This document shows positions 1 to 8,438 of a stretch of DNA of 64,000 nucleotides, piece by piece (position 1 is the first letter of the stretch; each line of letters starts with the position of its first letter). The notes under the pieces are model-generated. The model did not search any database and was not told where the DNA came from. It was given only the letters and a program-made list of their open reading frames with translations. Source of the DNA: Vampirovibrio chlorellavorus (GTDB lineage Bacteria > Cyanobacteriota > Vampirovibrionia > Vampirovibrionales > Vampirovibrionaceae); contig QFWI01000011.1 of assembly GCA_003149345.1 (NCBI GenBank), positions 62,001 to 126,000 on the forward strand, in the 5' to 3' direction. A program made the translations under genes and the position numbers.

Positions 1-280
1 GGCGGATTAAATCCATTTGAGCGCGCATTTCATCGGGCATAGAATCGCGATGGGCTTTATATTCCGGATAAAGCTCGTTACGAAAGGTGATCCGACTGAC
101 ATCGAAGGACACGGCAATGGCATCCGGCTTGATTTTTTTGAGCAAGGCAAACAGGTTATTGAAAAACCCATAGACCGCCCAACTGGGGGTCCCGTCGGAG
201 GTGCGCATATTGGTGCGCTCCAGGGCAAAATGCATGCGATAGGCCAGTGAATGACCATCAATCAACACCAGGGTCTTCAT
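1..280 (-). CDS. polA: DNA polymerase I, N-terminal part (runs off left edge)
   Basis: Only the first 93 codons are in the window; the gene continues beyond base 1. The product would be DNA polymerase I, which fills gaps and removes RNA primers. The visible part is the start of the 5'-3' exonuclease (FEN-like) domain: it opens MKTLVLIDGHSLAYRMHFAL, with the family's Asp early on, and later has FRNELYPEYKAHRDSMPDEM, the typical helical-arch region. Start taken as the ATG at 280; an in-frame ATG at 307 would add nine residues (METAKGAAT) and neither has a strong ribosome site. It lies just downstream of dprA on the same strand. Identification of the domain is firm; whether a polymerase domain follows cannot be seen here, and a stand-alone exonuclease is the alternative. 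Confidence 0.88.
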   Translation of the reverse strand, partial: MKTLVLIDGHSLAYRMHFALERTNMRTSDGTPSWAVYGFFNNLFALLKKIKPDAIAVSFDVSRITFRNELYPEYKAHRDSMPDEMRAQMDLIR

Positions 281-321
281 GGTAGCTGCCCCTTTGGCTG
301 TTTCCATTTTTTCCAGAATCT

Positions 322-1548
322 CTACTTGCGACAAACTTTAGCCCCCGGCAACAAAACAATCAAGCCTTCCAACTCCAGTAAAGTTAAAAGCTCATTGATT
401 TTAGCAGAAGCGTAGCCCGTTGCCCTGGGTAGATCCTCAATGGCCATGGGGTCAAAGGCAATGGCTTGTAATAACCGCCCCTCATCGTCGGACAAATCCG
501 ACAAACTGGGCACTTGTGGGGGACTTTGTCCCTCCATTCCAGAGGGCTGTGAGGCATCCCAGCCCAGATCACTCAACAGTTCTGTACCCTGGGTAATCAA
601 GGTGGCTCCTGTTTTTAGCAAGTCATGCGGCCCCTGACTGCCGGAACTAAAAATATTGCCAGGAATGGCATACACGGTACGCCCCTCCTCCGCCGCCAGC
701 CGGGCCGTAATCAGCGCCCCGCTCTTGACATCGCCTTCCACCACCACAATGCCCTGACATAAACCGGCCACAATTCGGTTCCGTTGGGGAAAGGTATACC
801 GGGTGGGCTGTGTCCCGGGCGGGTATTCACTGACCCAGGCCCCGCCCGCCTCTAAAATTTCTTGAGCCAAGGTGCGATTGGAGGCTGGATAGAGAATATC
901 CAACCCGCACCCAAACACGGCCACCGTGGGTAAACCACCCTGAAGGGCCTGCCAATGGGCGCAGGTATCAATCCCGGCGGCCAGGCCACTGACAATGGTC
1001 ACCCCGCTGGACTTGAGATCCTGAATCAGTTGCTCCGTCACTTTTCGCCCGTACTCACTGGACTTTCGGGTTCCCACAAATGCCAGACACCGACCGGATA
1101 AGGCTTCCAGCGCGCCTTTAACATATAACAAGACCGGCGGGTTATAAATCTCCTTCAACAAGGCAGGGTATGCCACGTCGGTGATGGCAATGGCTTGAAT
1201 CCCCTGAGCGGCTTCCCGCTGGTGCAAGGTTAAAGGCAAGCCTTGCTCCCGGCGGTTTAAAAACGCAGACAATTTACTCACGCCCAAATGAAGGGCCAAC
1301 TGGGCCTCGGAAGCATGCCACAGGGCTGCCGGTGAATCATCAAAAGCTCGTAATAACTTTAAAACAGAAAGGTTACCAAGGCCATCGACCGCTAACAGCG
1401 CACGCAAATATGCGGCATCCGGGTAAGGCTCTGGGAAAGCAGCGCTTTTTGGGGTACTTTTAGTTTGCCTGCCTTCAGTTAGGGCACTTTCAAGCTGGGT
1501 GCTTTCAATCAATGTCGCTACCAATGTCGATAAAATCATACCGTCCAT
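322..1548 (-). CDS. dprA: DNA processing protein DprA (Smf)
   Basis: A 408-aa protein of the DprA/Smf family, which binds incoming single-stranded DNA during natural transformation and loads RecA. The Rossmann-like core shows VSGLAAGIDTCAHWQAL, then FPQRNRIVAGL and KSGALITARLAAEEGRTVYAIPG, all hallmark DprA segments. An N-terminal SAM-like region (DGLGNLSVLKLLRAF) precedes the core, and the last ~60 residues (DLPRATGYASAKINELLTLLELEGLI) form the winged-helix domain often found at the C-terminus. Start placed at ATG 1548 because the upstream in-frame extension is antisense to kdsA; ATG 1539 is also possible. Divergent from kdsA, with a shared 135-bp upstream region. Suggests the organism may be naturally competent, though no comEA/comEC is in the window. 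Confidence 0.93.
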   Translation of the reverse strand: MDGMILSTLVATLIESTQLESALTEGRQTKSTPKSAAFPEPYPDAAYLRALLAVDGLGNLSVLKLLRAFDDSPAALWHASEAQLALHLGVSKLSAFLNRREQGLPLTLHQREAAQGIQAIAITDVAYPALLKEIYNPPVLLYVKGALEALSGRCLAFVGTRKSSEYGRKVTEQLIQDLKSSGVTIVSGLAAGIDTCAHWQALQGGLPTVAVFGCGLDILYPASNRTLAQEILEAGGAWVSEYPPGTQPTRYTFPQRNRIVAGLCQGIVVVEGDVKSGALITARLAAEEGRTVYAIPGNIFSSGSQGPHDLLKTGATLITQGTELLSDLGWDASQPSGMEGQSPPQVPSLSDLSDDEGRLLQAIAFDPMAIEDLPRATGYASAKINELLTLLELEGLIVLLPGAKVCRK

Positions 1549-1683
1549 CGTGGCAAAAGACCGCGGTTTCTCACAGGGTGAAATCTTCGGTTTTACGTGG
1601 CTTATCAGACCGTCAGCTTGAAGCGCAAACCGAAAAATGGTTTGATAAGGGCAAAATTCCCCAACCCACAGGATAAAACTCCC

Positions 1684-2517
1684 ATGTCCAATTCCCTTCA
1701 ATCTGAGTTCATCGTCATTGCTGGCCCTTGTATTCTGGAAAACAACCGGGGTGAGGTCAATTTTGAGACCGCCCGACAACTCAAAGCCATTATGGCCCAG
1801 TTTCCCGAAGTCAAATTCTACTTTAAAAGCTCCTATGACAAGGCCAACCGCTCTTCCATCAACTCCTACCGGGGGCCGGGCCTGGAAGAAGGCCTGCAAA
1901 TCCTGAAAGAAATCAAGGACAGCGTGGGCGTTTCCATCCTGACCGATGTGCATTGGCCCCATGAGGTGGCTCCCGTGGCTGAAGTGGTGGATATGATCCA
2001 GATTCCAGCCTTTTTATGCCGCCAGACCGACTTGTTGCTAGAAGCAGGTAAAACCACCATTCCCGTCAACATCAAGAAAGGGCAGTTTCTGGCCCCGCTG
2101 GACATCCGGCACGCTGCCCACAAAGTGAAAAGCATGGGCAACGAGCGGGTTTATATCACCGAACGGGGCACCACCTTCGGGTATAACAACCTGGTGGTGG
2201 ATATGCGGGCCATTCCTATGGTGCAATCCCTGGACTTACCCATTATTTTAGATGCCACCCACAGTGTTCAACTACCCGGGGGAGCGGGAGAAACCACCGG
2301 CGGCAATCGGGAATACGCCCCGTTGCTGGCTAAAGCCGCGGTGGCAGTCGGATGTAACGGCTTGTTCTTTGAAACCCACCCGGAACCTGAAAAAGGACTC
2401 AGCGACGCCAGCAACATGCTGCCCTTGCATTGGGTGGAGCCCATGCTGAAAACCTGTATGAAAATCCGGGCCTTGGTGCAGCAGGAGCGTCCCAGCTCTC
2501 TGGCGGAAGCGCTTTAA
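1684..2517 (+). CDS. kdsA: 3-deoxy-D-manno-octulosonate 8-phosphate synthase
   Basis: 277-aa KDO8P synthase: condenses phosphoenolpyruvate with arabinose 5-phosphate in the cytoplasm to start the Kdo sugar of LPS inner core. TIM-barrel motifs are clear: IAGPCILEN at the N-terminus, FKSSYDKANRSS (PEP/A5P site), QIPAFLCRQTDLL, NIKKGQF, ERGTTFGYNN, DATHSVQLPGG and FFETHPEPEKGLSDASN. Cys16 in IAGPC is where metal-dependent enzymes (Aquifex type) carry their metal-binding Cys, whereas the metal-independent E. coli type has Asn; this is therefore probably a metal-dependent enzyme. Start at ATG 1684, preceded by AGGATAA; the longer frame upstream overlaps dprA. With the lpt genes at 37.8-40.9 kb it supports an LPS outer membrane. 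Confidence 0.95.
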   Translation: MSNSLQSEFIVIAGPCILENNRGEVNFETARQLKAIMAQFPEVKFYFKSSYDKANRSSINSYRGPGLEEGLQILKEIKDSVGVSILTDVHWPHEVAPVAEVVDMIQIPAFLCRQTDLLLEAGKTTIPVNIKKGQFLAPLDIRHAAHKVKSMGNERVYITERGTTFGYNNLVVDMRAIPMVQSLDLPIILDATHSVQLPGGAGETTGGNREYAPLLAKAAVAVGCNGLFFETHPEPEKGLSDASNMLPLHWVEPMLKTCMKIRALVQQERPSSLAEAL

Positions 2518-3251
2518 GCTGTAAATCCCCCCCTCTTTGCTCAAACCGTCAGGATGCCAGATTGTGCCGACCTGACCCTGCTTTGTGCGCAATCTGTCGG
2601 CGTTTATCTCTCGGCGTTTTTCACGTTCCACAGCGAGTGACGGGCATCTCTTAAACTTTGAATTACTGGGCAAAGCCGGGGTTCGATCCTCAGCAGGGGC
2701 TTTCACAAAGCCCGAATCGGGCTTTTCGATCCCCGTAGGCCCTTTTGAAGGCTCCCTGGATCGAAATACCTTCGCCTTAAAGGCTTTTACCAAGCCCGAT
2801 CGGCAAAACAGGCATGCTGATCCACTCAAACGCCCGCCACCGGATCACAATCCGCAATATTCGGGATCAATTCGTAATAAAGACCGGCACTTTACACACC
2901 CTGATCTGTTGAAAACCTGTTGAAGCGATCGGCTGAAGAAGTGATCAAGTTCTGTTCAAAACCCGGATCTGTCAGAAACTTTCAACAACCTTAACAGGAT
3001 CTCGACAAGTTTTAAACAGGTGAAAACACAGTAATAAAAGGCTTTTCACGGAGTTTTCTACAGGTTTTAGGTTACTCTAAGTACGATGATGGATCTAATT
3101 TATAAAAAACGATCACGATCAGACTCGAGCAAAACTTCCCTCTGGAGCGGCTTGTAAAAAGATCACGGGATCGGCTTGAAGATCGCTACCGCAAATGTGT
3201 ACTCTATAGTTGAATGAGTAAACGAAATGGACAGTAAGGAGATCCCGGATC
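2518..3251. other. GATC-rich intergenic region upstream of dnaN; candidate replication origin
   Basis: A 734-bp gap with no convincing gene. It holds 20 GATC tetranucleotides between 2685 and 3251 (at 2685, 2728, 2759, 2798, 2819, 2843, 2865, 2903, 2927, 2943, 2966, 2998, 3092, 3111, 3117, 3161, 3169, 3181, 3241 and 3248), where about two would be expected by chance. The part from 2998 to 3110 is AT-rich. Three near-matches to the DnaA box TTWTNCACA, each with one mismatch, occur at 2617-2625, 2890-2898 and 3054-3062. Origins beside dnaN are known in cyanobacteria, so an origin role is plausible, but no perfect DnaA box was found. Short translated ORFs here overlap each other on both strands and look random. 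Confidence 0.45.
2707..2726 (+). terminator. Perfect hairpin with T tail downstream of kdsA
   Basis: AAAGCCCGA and TCGGGCTTT form a perfect inverted repeat with a single central base (in practice a small loop), followed by one further T. It lies 190 bp after the kdsA stop, so it could end the kdsA transcript, act in both directions, or be a structural element of the candidate origin. Confidence 0.4.
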
Positions 3252-4379
3252 ATGAAATTTGCCGTTCAACGTGAAGATATCCATCAGGCTGTGTCTGCCG
3301 TGCAACGGGCCACGGCAACCCGCGTTATCCAGCCCATTCTGTCCAATATTCTCATTGAAAGCGTTGGCCCGGACACGCTGAAGCTCTCGGCCACTGATCT
3401 GGATTTTGGGATTCAGACCACCATTCCGGCCAAAGTGCTGGCGGAAGGCCGAACCACGTTATCGGCCAAAAAACTGGCGGAAATCATTAGCAAACTGCCC
3501 AGTGGGCGAGAAATTGAGTTTGAGATTGAAGAGGCTGTACAAACCGCCCGAATCCAGTGTGGGACAGCCTTATTCGACATGAGAACCCTGCCGGCGGACG
3601 AATTTCCACTCATCAAGCAGATTGATGAGCAAGGCTATCTGGAAGTGGATGGGAAGGCCTTTATCCGGGCCATTAACCAAACCGCCTTCGCCGCGGCCAG
3701 CTACGATGCCAATAACGTGTTGGGCGGTGTCTTTTTCCAGCTGAACGAAAGTGGCCTGGAAATGGCGGCGACTGACGGCTCTCGCCTGGCTCGCCGGATT
3801 GAAACGGTCTCCGAAGGCGGAATGGCCCCTCAAATTACGGTGTCAGCCATTATTCCGGCAAAGGCCTTGCAGGAGTTCCTGAAGCTCTGCGCTTCGGATA
3901 TCAGCACCCAGCCGGTTCGTTTGGCCATCCAGGAAGGTCAAATTGCCTTCCGCACCCCCCGCTTCTATGTATTGTCCCGCTTGCTGGATGGCCAGTATCC
4001 CAAATACAACCAGTTGATTCCTGTAGAGAATAAAATTGTGGCCTTCGCCAACAAGAAAGAGTTCATCGATTCCCTGGAACGCACCGCCGTTATGGCCAAC
4101 GAGCGCACCCATATCGTCAAACTGTCTCTGGATAAGAATAATATGAGTCTGGCCGCTCAAACGCCGGATGTGGGCGACTCCAAAGATACCCTGGAAGTGC
4201 TGTACGACGGGGATGCCCTGAACATCGCCTTCAATTACAAATATGTCATTGATGCCCTGAAGGTCATTGAGTCCGATGATGTGCGCATGGAAACCAATGG
4301 CCCGTTGTCGCCCACGATTTTCCGGGGTAAGGAAGAAAATGGTTACCTGTGCCTGGTCATGCCGGTTCAGGTCAAATAA
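3252..4379 (+). CDS. dnaN: DNA polymerase III beta subunit (sliding clamp)
   Basis: 375-aa beta clamp, the ring that tethers the replicative polymerase to DNA. The full length of the family is covered: N-terminal MKFAVQREDIHQAVSAVQRA, the inner segments ILSNILIESVG and LSATDLDFGIQ, the central EFPLIKQ region, and the C-terminal IEVNYKYVIDAL-like segment (here IAFNYKYVIDALKV) ending in YLCLVMPVQVK, where the family usually ends near MPMR(L). Start at ATG 3252 with AAGGAGAT ten bases upstream. Followed after 54 bp by recF and then a DciA-like gene, a common bacterial replication cluster; dnaA is absent. The upstream gap is the candidate origin. Confidence 0.96.
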   Translation: MKFAVQREDIHQAVSAVQRATATRVIQPILSNILIESVGPDTLKLSATDLDFGIQTTIPAKVLAEGRTTLSAKKLAEIISKLPSGREIEFEIEEAVQTARIQCGTALFDMRTLPADEFPLIKQIDEQGYLEVDGKAFIRAINQTAFAAASYDANNVLGGVFFQLNESGLEMAATDGSRLARRIETVSEGGMAPQITVSAIIPAKALQEFLKLCASDISTQPVRLAIQEGQIAFRTPRFYVLSRLLDGQYPKYNQLIPVENKIVAFANKKEFIDSLERTAVMANERTHIVKLSLDKNNMSLAAQTPDVGDSKDTLEVLYDGDALNIAFNYKYVIDALKVIESDDVRMETNGPLSPTIFRGKEENGYLCLVMPVQVK

Positions 4380-4433
4380 TGGCCAAGTTCCTTCCCCTGG
4401 GGAGGTTTGATTTTCCTTTGAGAGAGATGCGTC

Positions 4434-5651
4434 ATGCGTGTTCAAACCCTGCATTTGGTCAATTTTCGGAATTATTCAGAGCTGAGCGTGACCTTCTCCC
4501 CCCGAAAAAATATTTTTTTGGGGAATAACGGGCAGGGCAAAACCAACCTGCTGGAGGCCCTGTACTTTCTGAGCAACGCCCGCTCCCATCGCACCAGCAG
4601 CGATCGGGAGCTGATCCGTACCGGCCAGTCTTTTGCCACCATTCAGGCCCAGTTGGCCAACCATCATTACCAAGGCCGCACCCAGGCCGAAGTCCAAATC
4701 AAGCTGGATGATGAGCGACTGAAAACCACGTTTAAAATCAACGCCAGCCCACTGCGCAGTCGATCGGAAATGCTGGGGTACTTGCCTAGCGTGTCCTTTT
4801 TCCTGCCGGATTTGCTGTTGTTACGAGGAACGCCTGAAGATCGCCGTCATTGGCTAGATGCGGCCATCGTACAGTACGATAAGCGGCATTTGACCTATCT
4901 GTCCGAGTTTCAGAAGGTGCGCCAGCAAAAGAACCGACTCCTCAAAAGCCCGCCGGAGCAAATTTCCAGAGAGCATCTCAGCGCCTGGAATGTGCAGTTG
5001 GCTGCTACGGCGGCCAAAGTCATCGCCTCCCGGCAGCAGTACTTGAGCCTGATTGAGGATTTGGCCGCAGTGGCCTACCTGGAATTGAGTGACGCCCGGG
5101 AAGCGTTGACCCTGCGCTACCAGAGCGCCGTGCTGGAGAGGGAATCCCTGAAAGCGCTTGCGCCTCAAGGTTTGCCGGATGTCTCTATCATTGAAGCCGA
5201 ATTGGGCGAGTTACTGGCGCAGCGAATGCCTGACGAACTGCGCCGGGGTACCTGTTTGGTGGGCCCGCACCGGGATGATATCCAGTTCTTTCTGGATGGC
5301 TTGCCAGCCGATGCCTATGGCAGCCAGGGACAGCAACGCAGCATTGTGCTGGCCTTGAAACTGACCGAGCTGAAATGCCTGACCGCCAAATTGCAAGAGC
5401 CACCGATTTTATTGCTGGATGATGTCATGGCCGAGTTGGACCCGGATCGCCAACGCTTGCTGGTGGAGCATATTCACCCGGAAAGTCAGGTGTTTATTAC
5501 CACCACCCACCCCAGTTCCTCCTGGCAGACTTTGCTGGAGCGAGAAACAGAGGGATACTCTCAGGCAGAGGCTGACTTGGCTGCCTTTACCGTGACGCAA
5601 GGCACCGTATCCCAGCGTGAACGTTCCGTACAACCGGAGTTTTCCCTATGA
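4434..5651 (+). CDS. recF: DNA replication and repair protein RecF
   Basis: 405-aa SMC-like ATPase that works with RecO and RecR to load RecA at stalled forks and gaps. Walker A is GNNGQGKT at residues 30-37, the ABC signature region is AYGSQGQQRSIVLALKL, and Walker B is PPILLLDDVMAELD. The N-terminal MRVQTLHLVNFRNYSEL is the usual RecF opening. Its last four bases overlap the start of the next gene (ATGA at 5648), so the two are probably translationally coupled. About 30 residues follow the final conserved segment, slightly longer than in E. coli. Transcribed with dnaN upstream. Confidence 0.95.
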   Translation: MRVQTLHLVNFRNYSELSVTFSPRKNIFLGNNGQGKTNLLEALYFLSNARSHRTSSDRELIRTGQSFATIQAQLANHHYQGRTQAEVQIKLDDERLKTTFKINASPLRSRSEMLGYLPSVSFFLPDLLLLRGTPEDRRHWLDAAIVQYDKRHLTYLSEFQKVRQQKNRLLKSPPEQISREHLSAWNVQLAATAAKVIASRQQYLSLIEDLAAVAYLELSDAREALTLRYQSAVLERESLKALAPQGLPDVSIIEAELGELLAQRMPDELRRGTCLVGPHRDDIQFFLDGLPADAYGSQGQQRSIVLALKLTELKCLTAKLQEPPILLLDDVMAELDPDRQRLLVEHIHPESQVFITTTHPSSSWQTLLERETEGYSQAEADLAAFTVTQGTVSQRERSVQPEFSL

Positions 5652-6022
5652 ACGAGCCCCCCCGTTCCACCTATCGCAAAAAGCCCAGTCGGGTGGGTTC
5701 CTTGGCGGCGTTTTCCGATGTACTGCCCCAAATTTGCCAAAATCTGGAGTTGGATAAAAAGGTGAACGAAATGGCCTTGCTGGCCTTGTGGCCCAACCAG
5801 GTGTCTCAATTGGCGGGTGCGGTCATTGCCCAAAACACCCGGGCCGTGCGCTTACGGAAACAGGGCTATCAAACGGTCTTGTTTGTCAAAGTGGCCAATG
5901 CGGCGCTGGCTTCGGAACTGACCTTTCATATACCCGCCCTGCTGGACGCCCTGAATGGGTATAAAGCCCAAACGGGGTTAACGGTGGATCGAATTCAGAT
6001 AACCGTGGCCAGTTTGAAGTGA
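5648..6022 (+). CDS. DUF721/DciA-like protein (putative replicative helicase loader)
   Basis: 124-aa DUF721-family protein. DUF721 includes DciA, which loads the replicative helicase DnaB in the many bacteria that lack DnaC or DnaI. The conserved pattern is visible: a helical N-terminus (AFSDVLPQICQNLELDKKV), the WPNQVSQLAGAVIAQNTRAV segment matching the family's W-x4-G-x-x-A-xN-T pattern, and the beta-rich part with GYQTVLFVKVANAALASEL and VDRIQITV near the end. The start overlaps the recF stop by four bases. Position after dnaN-recF fits a replication role. The gene name is left blank because family members vary in function. Confidence 0.8.
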   Translation: MNEPPRSTYRKKPSRVGSLAAFSDVLPQICQNLELDKKVNEMALLALWPNQVSQLAGAVIAQNTRAVRLRKQGYQTVLFVKVANAALASELTFHIPALLDALNGYKAQTGLTVDRIQITVASLK

Positions 6023-6216
6023 TTTTCAAAGAGGATGAGAAGCGGGAGGGAACTAATTGGGGGAAAGGGACGTCTTTTCCCAACAGTTTGAATGACTGTT
6101 TGAGTCCTGTTTAAGTTAATGGGAACGAGCAAAAGGCTTGGGGTTTTGATGCTATCAATCCCGGGTGATCGGGAGCCATTCCCGGAATAGGCTCGGCAAA
6201 GCTCCCGGAAATTGTT

Positions 6217-6222
6217 TATAAT
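6217..6222 (+). promoter_or_regulatory. Putative -10 box upstream of ctpA
   Basis: A perfect TATAAT lies 63 bp before the ctpA start codon. No good -35 element is seen 17 bp upstream, but TTGT precedes the box, close to an extended -10 arrangement. Assigned from sequence alone. Confidence 0.45.
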
Positions 6223-6284
6223 AAGTGTTATGTGGCTTTAAATGGGTGTGTTGTCACAAGCCCAGCAACCTGGATGGAACGTCA

Positions 6285-7598
6285 ATGAAGAGAAACAAGC
6301 TATTTGGTGCCCTGCTTATTCCGCTGGCGATGGTTACGACCATCCAGTCTGGTTTCGCTTACACGCCCCAGTCCCTCTACGATGAGGTCTGGAAACTGAT
6401 TAACGCCCGCTTTGTGAATGAAGATAAAAACGGCCAGGATTGGCGCATCTGGCGCCATCGCTTTGATAACCAGATCAAGGACGAAGCCGATGCCAACGTG
6501 GCCATTGAGACCATGCTGGCCAGCTTGAACGATCGGTACACCCGTTTTCTGGACAAAGATGAATTTGCCGAGGAAGGTCGTTCCATCAAGGCCACCTTGT
6601 TTGGTATTGGCATTCAAATTGGCCTGCGGGAAGACAAGCTGGTGGTGATTGCCCCCATTGATGAGACGCCTGCGGACAAAGCCGGGTTGAAGGCCAATGA
6701 TGAGATTCTGGAAATTGATGGCAAGAATACCAAGGGAATTTCGGTGAAAGATGCCGCCGATTTAATTCGGGGGGAAAAGGGCACCAAGGTGCGCTTGCTG
6801 ATTAAACGAGACGACAAACCCGCCAAGTACTATGACATTATGCGGGATGAAATCAAGCTGAAGTCGGTGTCTCTGGATAACCCCTTCAATGTCAGCATTC
6901 CTCGAAATATCGGATATATTAAACTCTCGACCTTTTTAAGCAGTAATGCCGCCCAGGAAGTGCAAAACGCCCTGAAAGACCAGGGGGATAAGAGCGGTTA
7001 TATTCTAGATTTACGCTCGAACCCGGGTGGATTATTGTCCAATGCTATCCGCATTGCCGACTTTTTCCTGGAAGAAGGGTCTATTGTCAGCACCGTGGAT
7101 CGGGATGGCTACAAGGAGGTGCGTTACTCCAGTCCGTCCGTTCTGACCAACAAGCCCCTGGTGGTTCTCATTAACGGCGGCAGCGCCAGTGCCAGCGAAA
7201 TTCTCAGCGGGGCCCTGAAAGACAACAAACGGGCCGTGCTGATTGGGGAGCGCAGCTTTGGGAAAGGATTGGTTCAAGAGATCAATCAATTGCCGGGGGG
7301 CTCCGGGGTGAACATTACCACCCAGCGCTATCTGACCCCCAACGATACCGATATCAACAAAAAGGGTATTGAACCCGATATCGCGGTTGAGTTGAGCGAA
7401 GAGGACGCCAAGGCCAAGAAAGATCCGCAATTGCAAAAAGCGATTGGCGTGGTCGAGGAAATGCTTAAAGGCAAAACGGTCAAGGATATTATCAACCAGC
7501 AGATTCTGGCCAAGGCTCAGGCTAAACCGCCTGTGTCGGCGGGTGACAGTAAGAAGGAAAGTGTTGCGCTTCCCAAGGTGCAACCGTCTGCCCAGTAA
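6285..7598 (+). CDS. S41 family C-terminal processing protease (CtpA-like), secreted
   Basis: 437-aa periplasmic serine protease of the S41/Tsp family, which trims C-termini or degrades mis-tagged exported proteins. A signal peptide (MKRNKLFGALLIPLAM to SGFAY) is followed by a helical N-terminal region (QSLYDEVWKLINARFVNEDKNG), a PDZ domain at about residues 95-180 (GIGIQIG, ETPADKAGLKANDEI), and the catalytic domain with GYILDLRSNPGGLLSNAI, the Ser in GGSASASEILSGAL and the Lys in GERSFGKGLVQ, i.e. the Ser-Lys dyad. The C-terminus has a further low-complexity stretch. Start set at ATG 6285, giving a normal signal peptide. A clear paralogue lies at 22004-23245. Preceded by a TATAAT box; followed by a hairpin terminator. 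Confidence 0.9.
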   Translation: MKRNKLFGALLIPLAMVTTIQSGFAYTPQSLYDEVWKLINARFVNEDKNGQDWRIWRHRFDNQIKDEADANVAIETMLASLNDRYTRFLDKDEFAEEGRSIKATLFGIGIQIGLREDKLVVIAPIDETPADKAGLKANDEILEIDGKNTKGISVKDAADLIRGEKGTKVRLLIKRDDKPAKYYDIMRDEIKLKSVSLDNPFNVSIPRNIGYIKLSTFLSSNAAQEVQNALKDQGDKSGYILDLRSNPGGLLSNAIRIADFFLEEGSIVSTVDRDGYKEVRYSSPSVLTNKPLVVLINGGSASASEILSGALKDNKRAVLIGERSFGKGLVQEINQLPGGSGVNITTQRYLTPNDTDINKKGIEPDIAVELSEEDAKAKKDPQLQKAIGVVEEMLKGKTVKDIINQQILAKAQAKPPVSAGDSKKESVALPKVQPSAQ

Positions 7599-7626
7599 CC
7601 CCTGTTGGTTGTCAGGGCTTCTTCCC

Positions 7627-8376
7627 TTAAGGCTTGAAGCTTTCACCCCATAATAACAACTGTTTGACAAAGCCGGGCCACAGCCCGGTTTTGTCTTTTG
7701 GCGTTCTGTTATTTCGAGGCGTTTTAACCGCGGCAGGCTTGGGCTTTGGGGCCAGTGCGGGGGCGAAAGCGGTCGGCTTGGGTTGGCTGGCATAACCGGC
7801 TTTTACCGTGGGCGCTTCGGGCAATGGGCTGGGAGCCTCTTCCTGAATGACCGCCTGATGGTGAAAGGCTTTCATAATTCGGGATTGCAGCCGATAATCC
7901 GGTACATGCTTTGCCACTAAGGCCCAAAATCGGGGGCCATGCCCAGATTCAAAGTAATGGGCCAGCTCATGAACAATAAGATACCGCAGGGCCGCTTTAG
8001 GGGCCTGGTTCAGGCAGTACCGGGAAACAGTCATGGTTTTGGTCTTTAAATTGACCTGGGCCAAATGGTTGTACTTGGCCGTGCCGATTTGTACTTTCCC
8101 CAACGGCACCTGAAAGGTTTCGGCGTTGATGGCCTGCACAAAGGCAGTCAGGGTTGGGTTGTCTGTAATGGTCACGGTTTCCTGTTGAGCGGCTTTTCCC
8201 AGCAGAGCCCGCTCTTTGGCGTCCTTTTTTTGCAGCCGTTCTACCAGTTCCTGGGTAACGCTGTGTTTCAAGGTGCGGGGCCAGTGCCGGGGCAGCTTCA
8301 CATGAATGGTGCCCCCATCCCGAATGCAGGCGGAGGCCCGGCGCAGTTTTTTGGATTCCTCAATCAGTACTTGCAT
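7627..8376 (-). CDS. YgjP-like zinc metallopeptidase domain protein (DUF45, WLM/SprT-like)
   Basis: 249-aa protein with the DUF45/YgjP metallopeptidase fold. Zinc motif HELAHYFESGHGPRFWALV gives two histidines and the catalytic Glu, with the third histidine in SGHG; upstream are RYCLNQAPKAALRYLIVHELAH and an N-terminal beta-rich part (IHVKLPRHWPRTL). The last 70 residues are Pro/Ala/Lys-rich and probably disordered. No signal peptide, so cytoplasmic. Family members are mostly uncharacterised; relatives such as Wss1/SprT act on DNA-protein crosslinks, but that role is not established for YgjP. Convergent with ctpA and 62 bp downstream of ribF's stop on the same strand order (ribF precedes it in transcription), so they may share a transcript. 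Confidence 0.78.
   Translation of the reverse strand: MQVLIEESKKLRRASACIRDGGTIHVKLPRHWPRTLKHSVTQELVERLQKKDAKERALLGKAAQQETVTITDNPTLTAFVQAINAETFQVPLGKVQIGTAKYNHLAQVNLKTKTMTVSRYCLNQAPKAALRYLIVHELAHYFESGHGPRFWALVAKHVPDYRLQSRIMKAFHHQAVIQEEAPSPLPEAPTVKAGYASQPKPTAFAPALAPKPKPAAVKTPRNNRTPKDKTGLWPGFVKQLLLWGESFKP
7669..7692 (+). terminator. Rho-independent terminator for ctpA
   Basis: AAAGCCGGGC and GCCCGGTTTT pair around a CACA loop and are followed by GTCTTTT. It lies 71 bp after the ctpA stop and inside the 3' end of the convergent metallopeptidase gene, so the terminator and that coding sequence share DNA. Confidence 0.6.
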
Positions 8377-8438
8377 GCAAAAACATCGTCTCTGGATTTA
8401 AAAATATCGGAGGATAAGATAACAGGAGATAAAAAGGG

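Noticed and set aside
1549..1962. N-terminal extension of the dprA frame
   Set aside because: It is antisense to kdsA and has no DprA features; dprA is taken to start at 1548.
2676..2700. tRNA-like T-arm (GGGGTTCGATCC)
   Set aside because: No acceptor, D or anticodon arms can be built around it.
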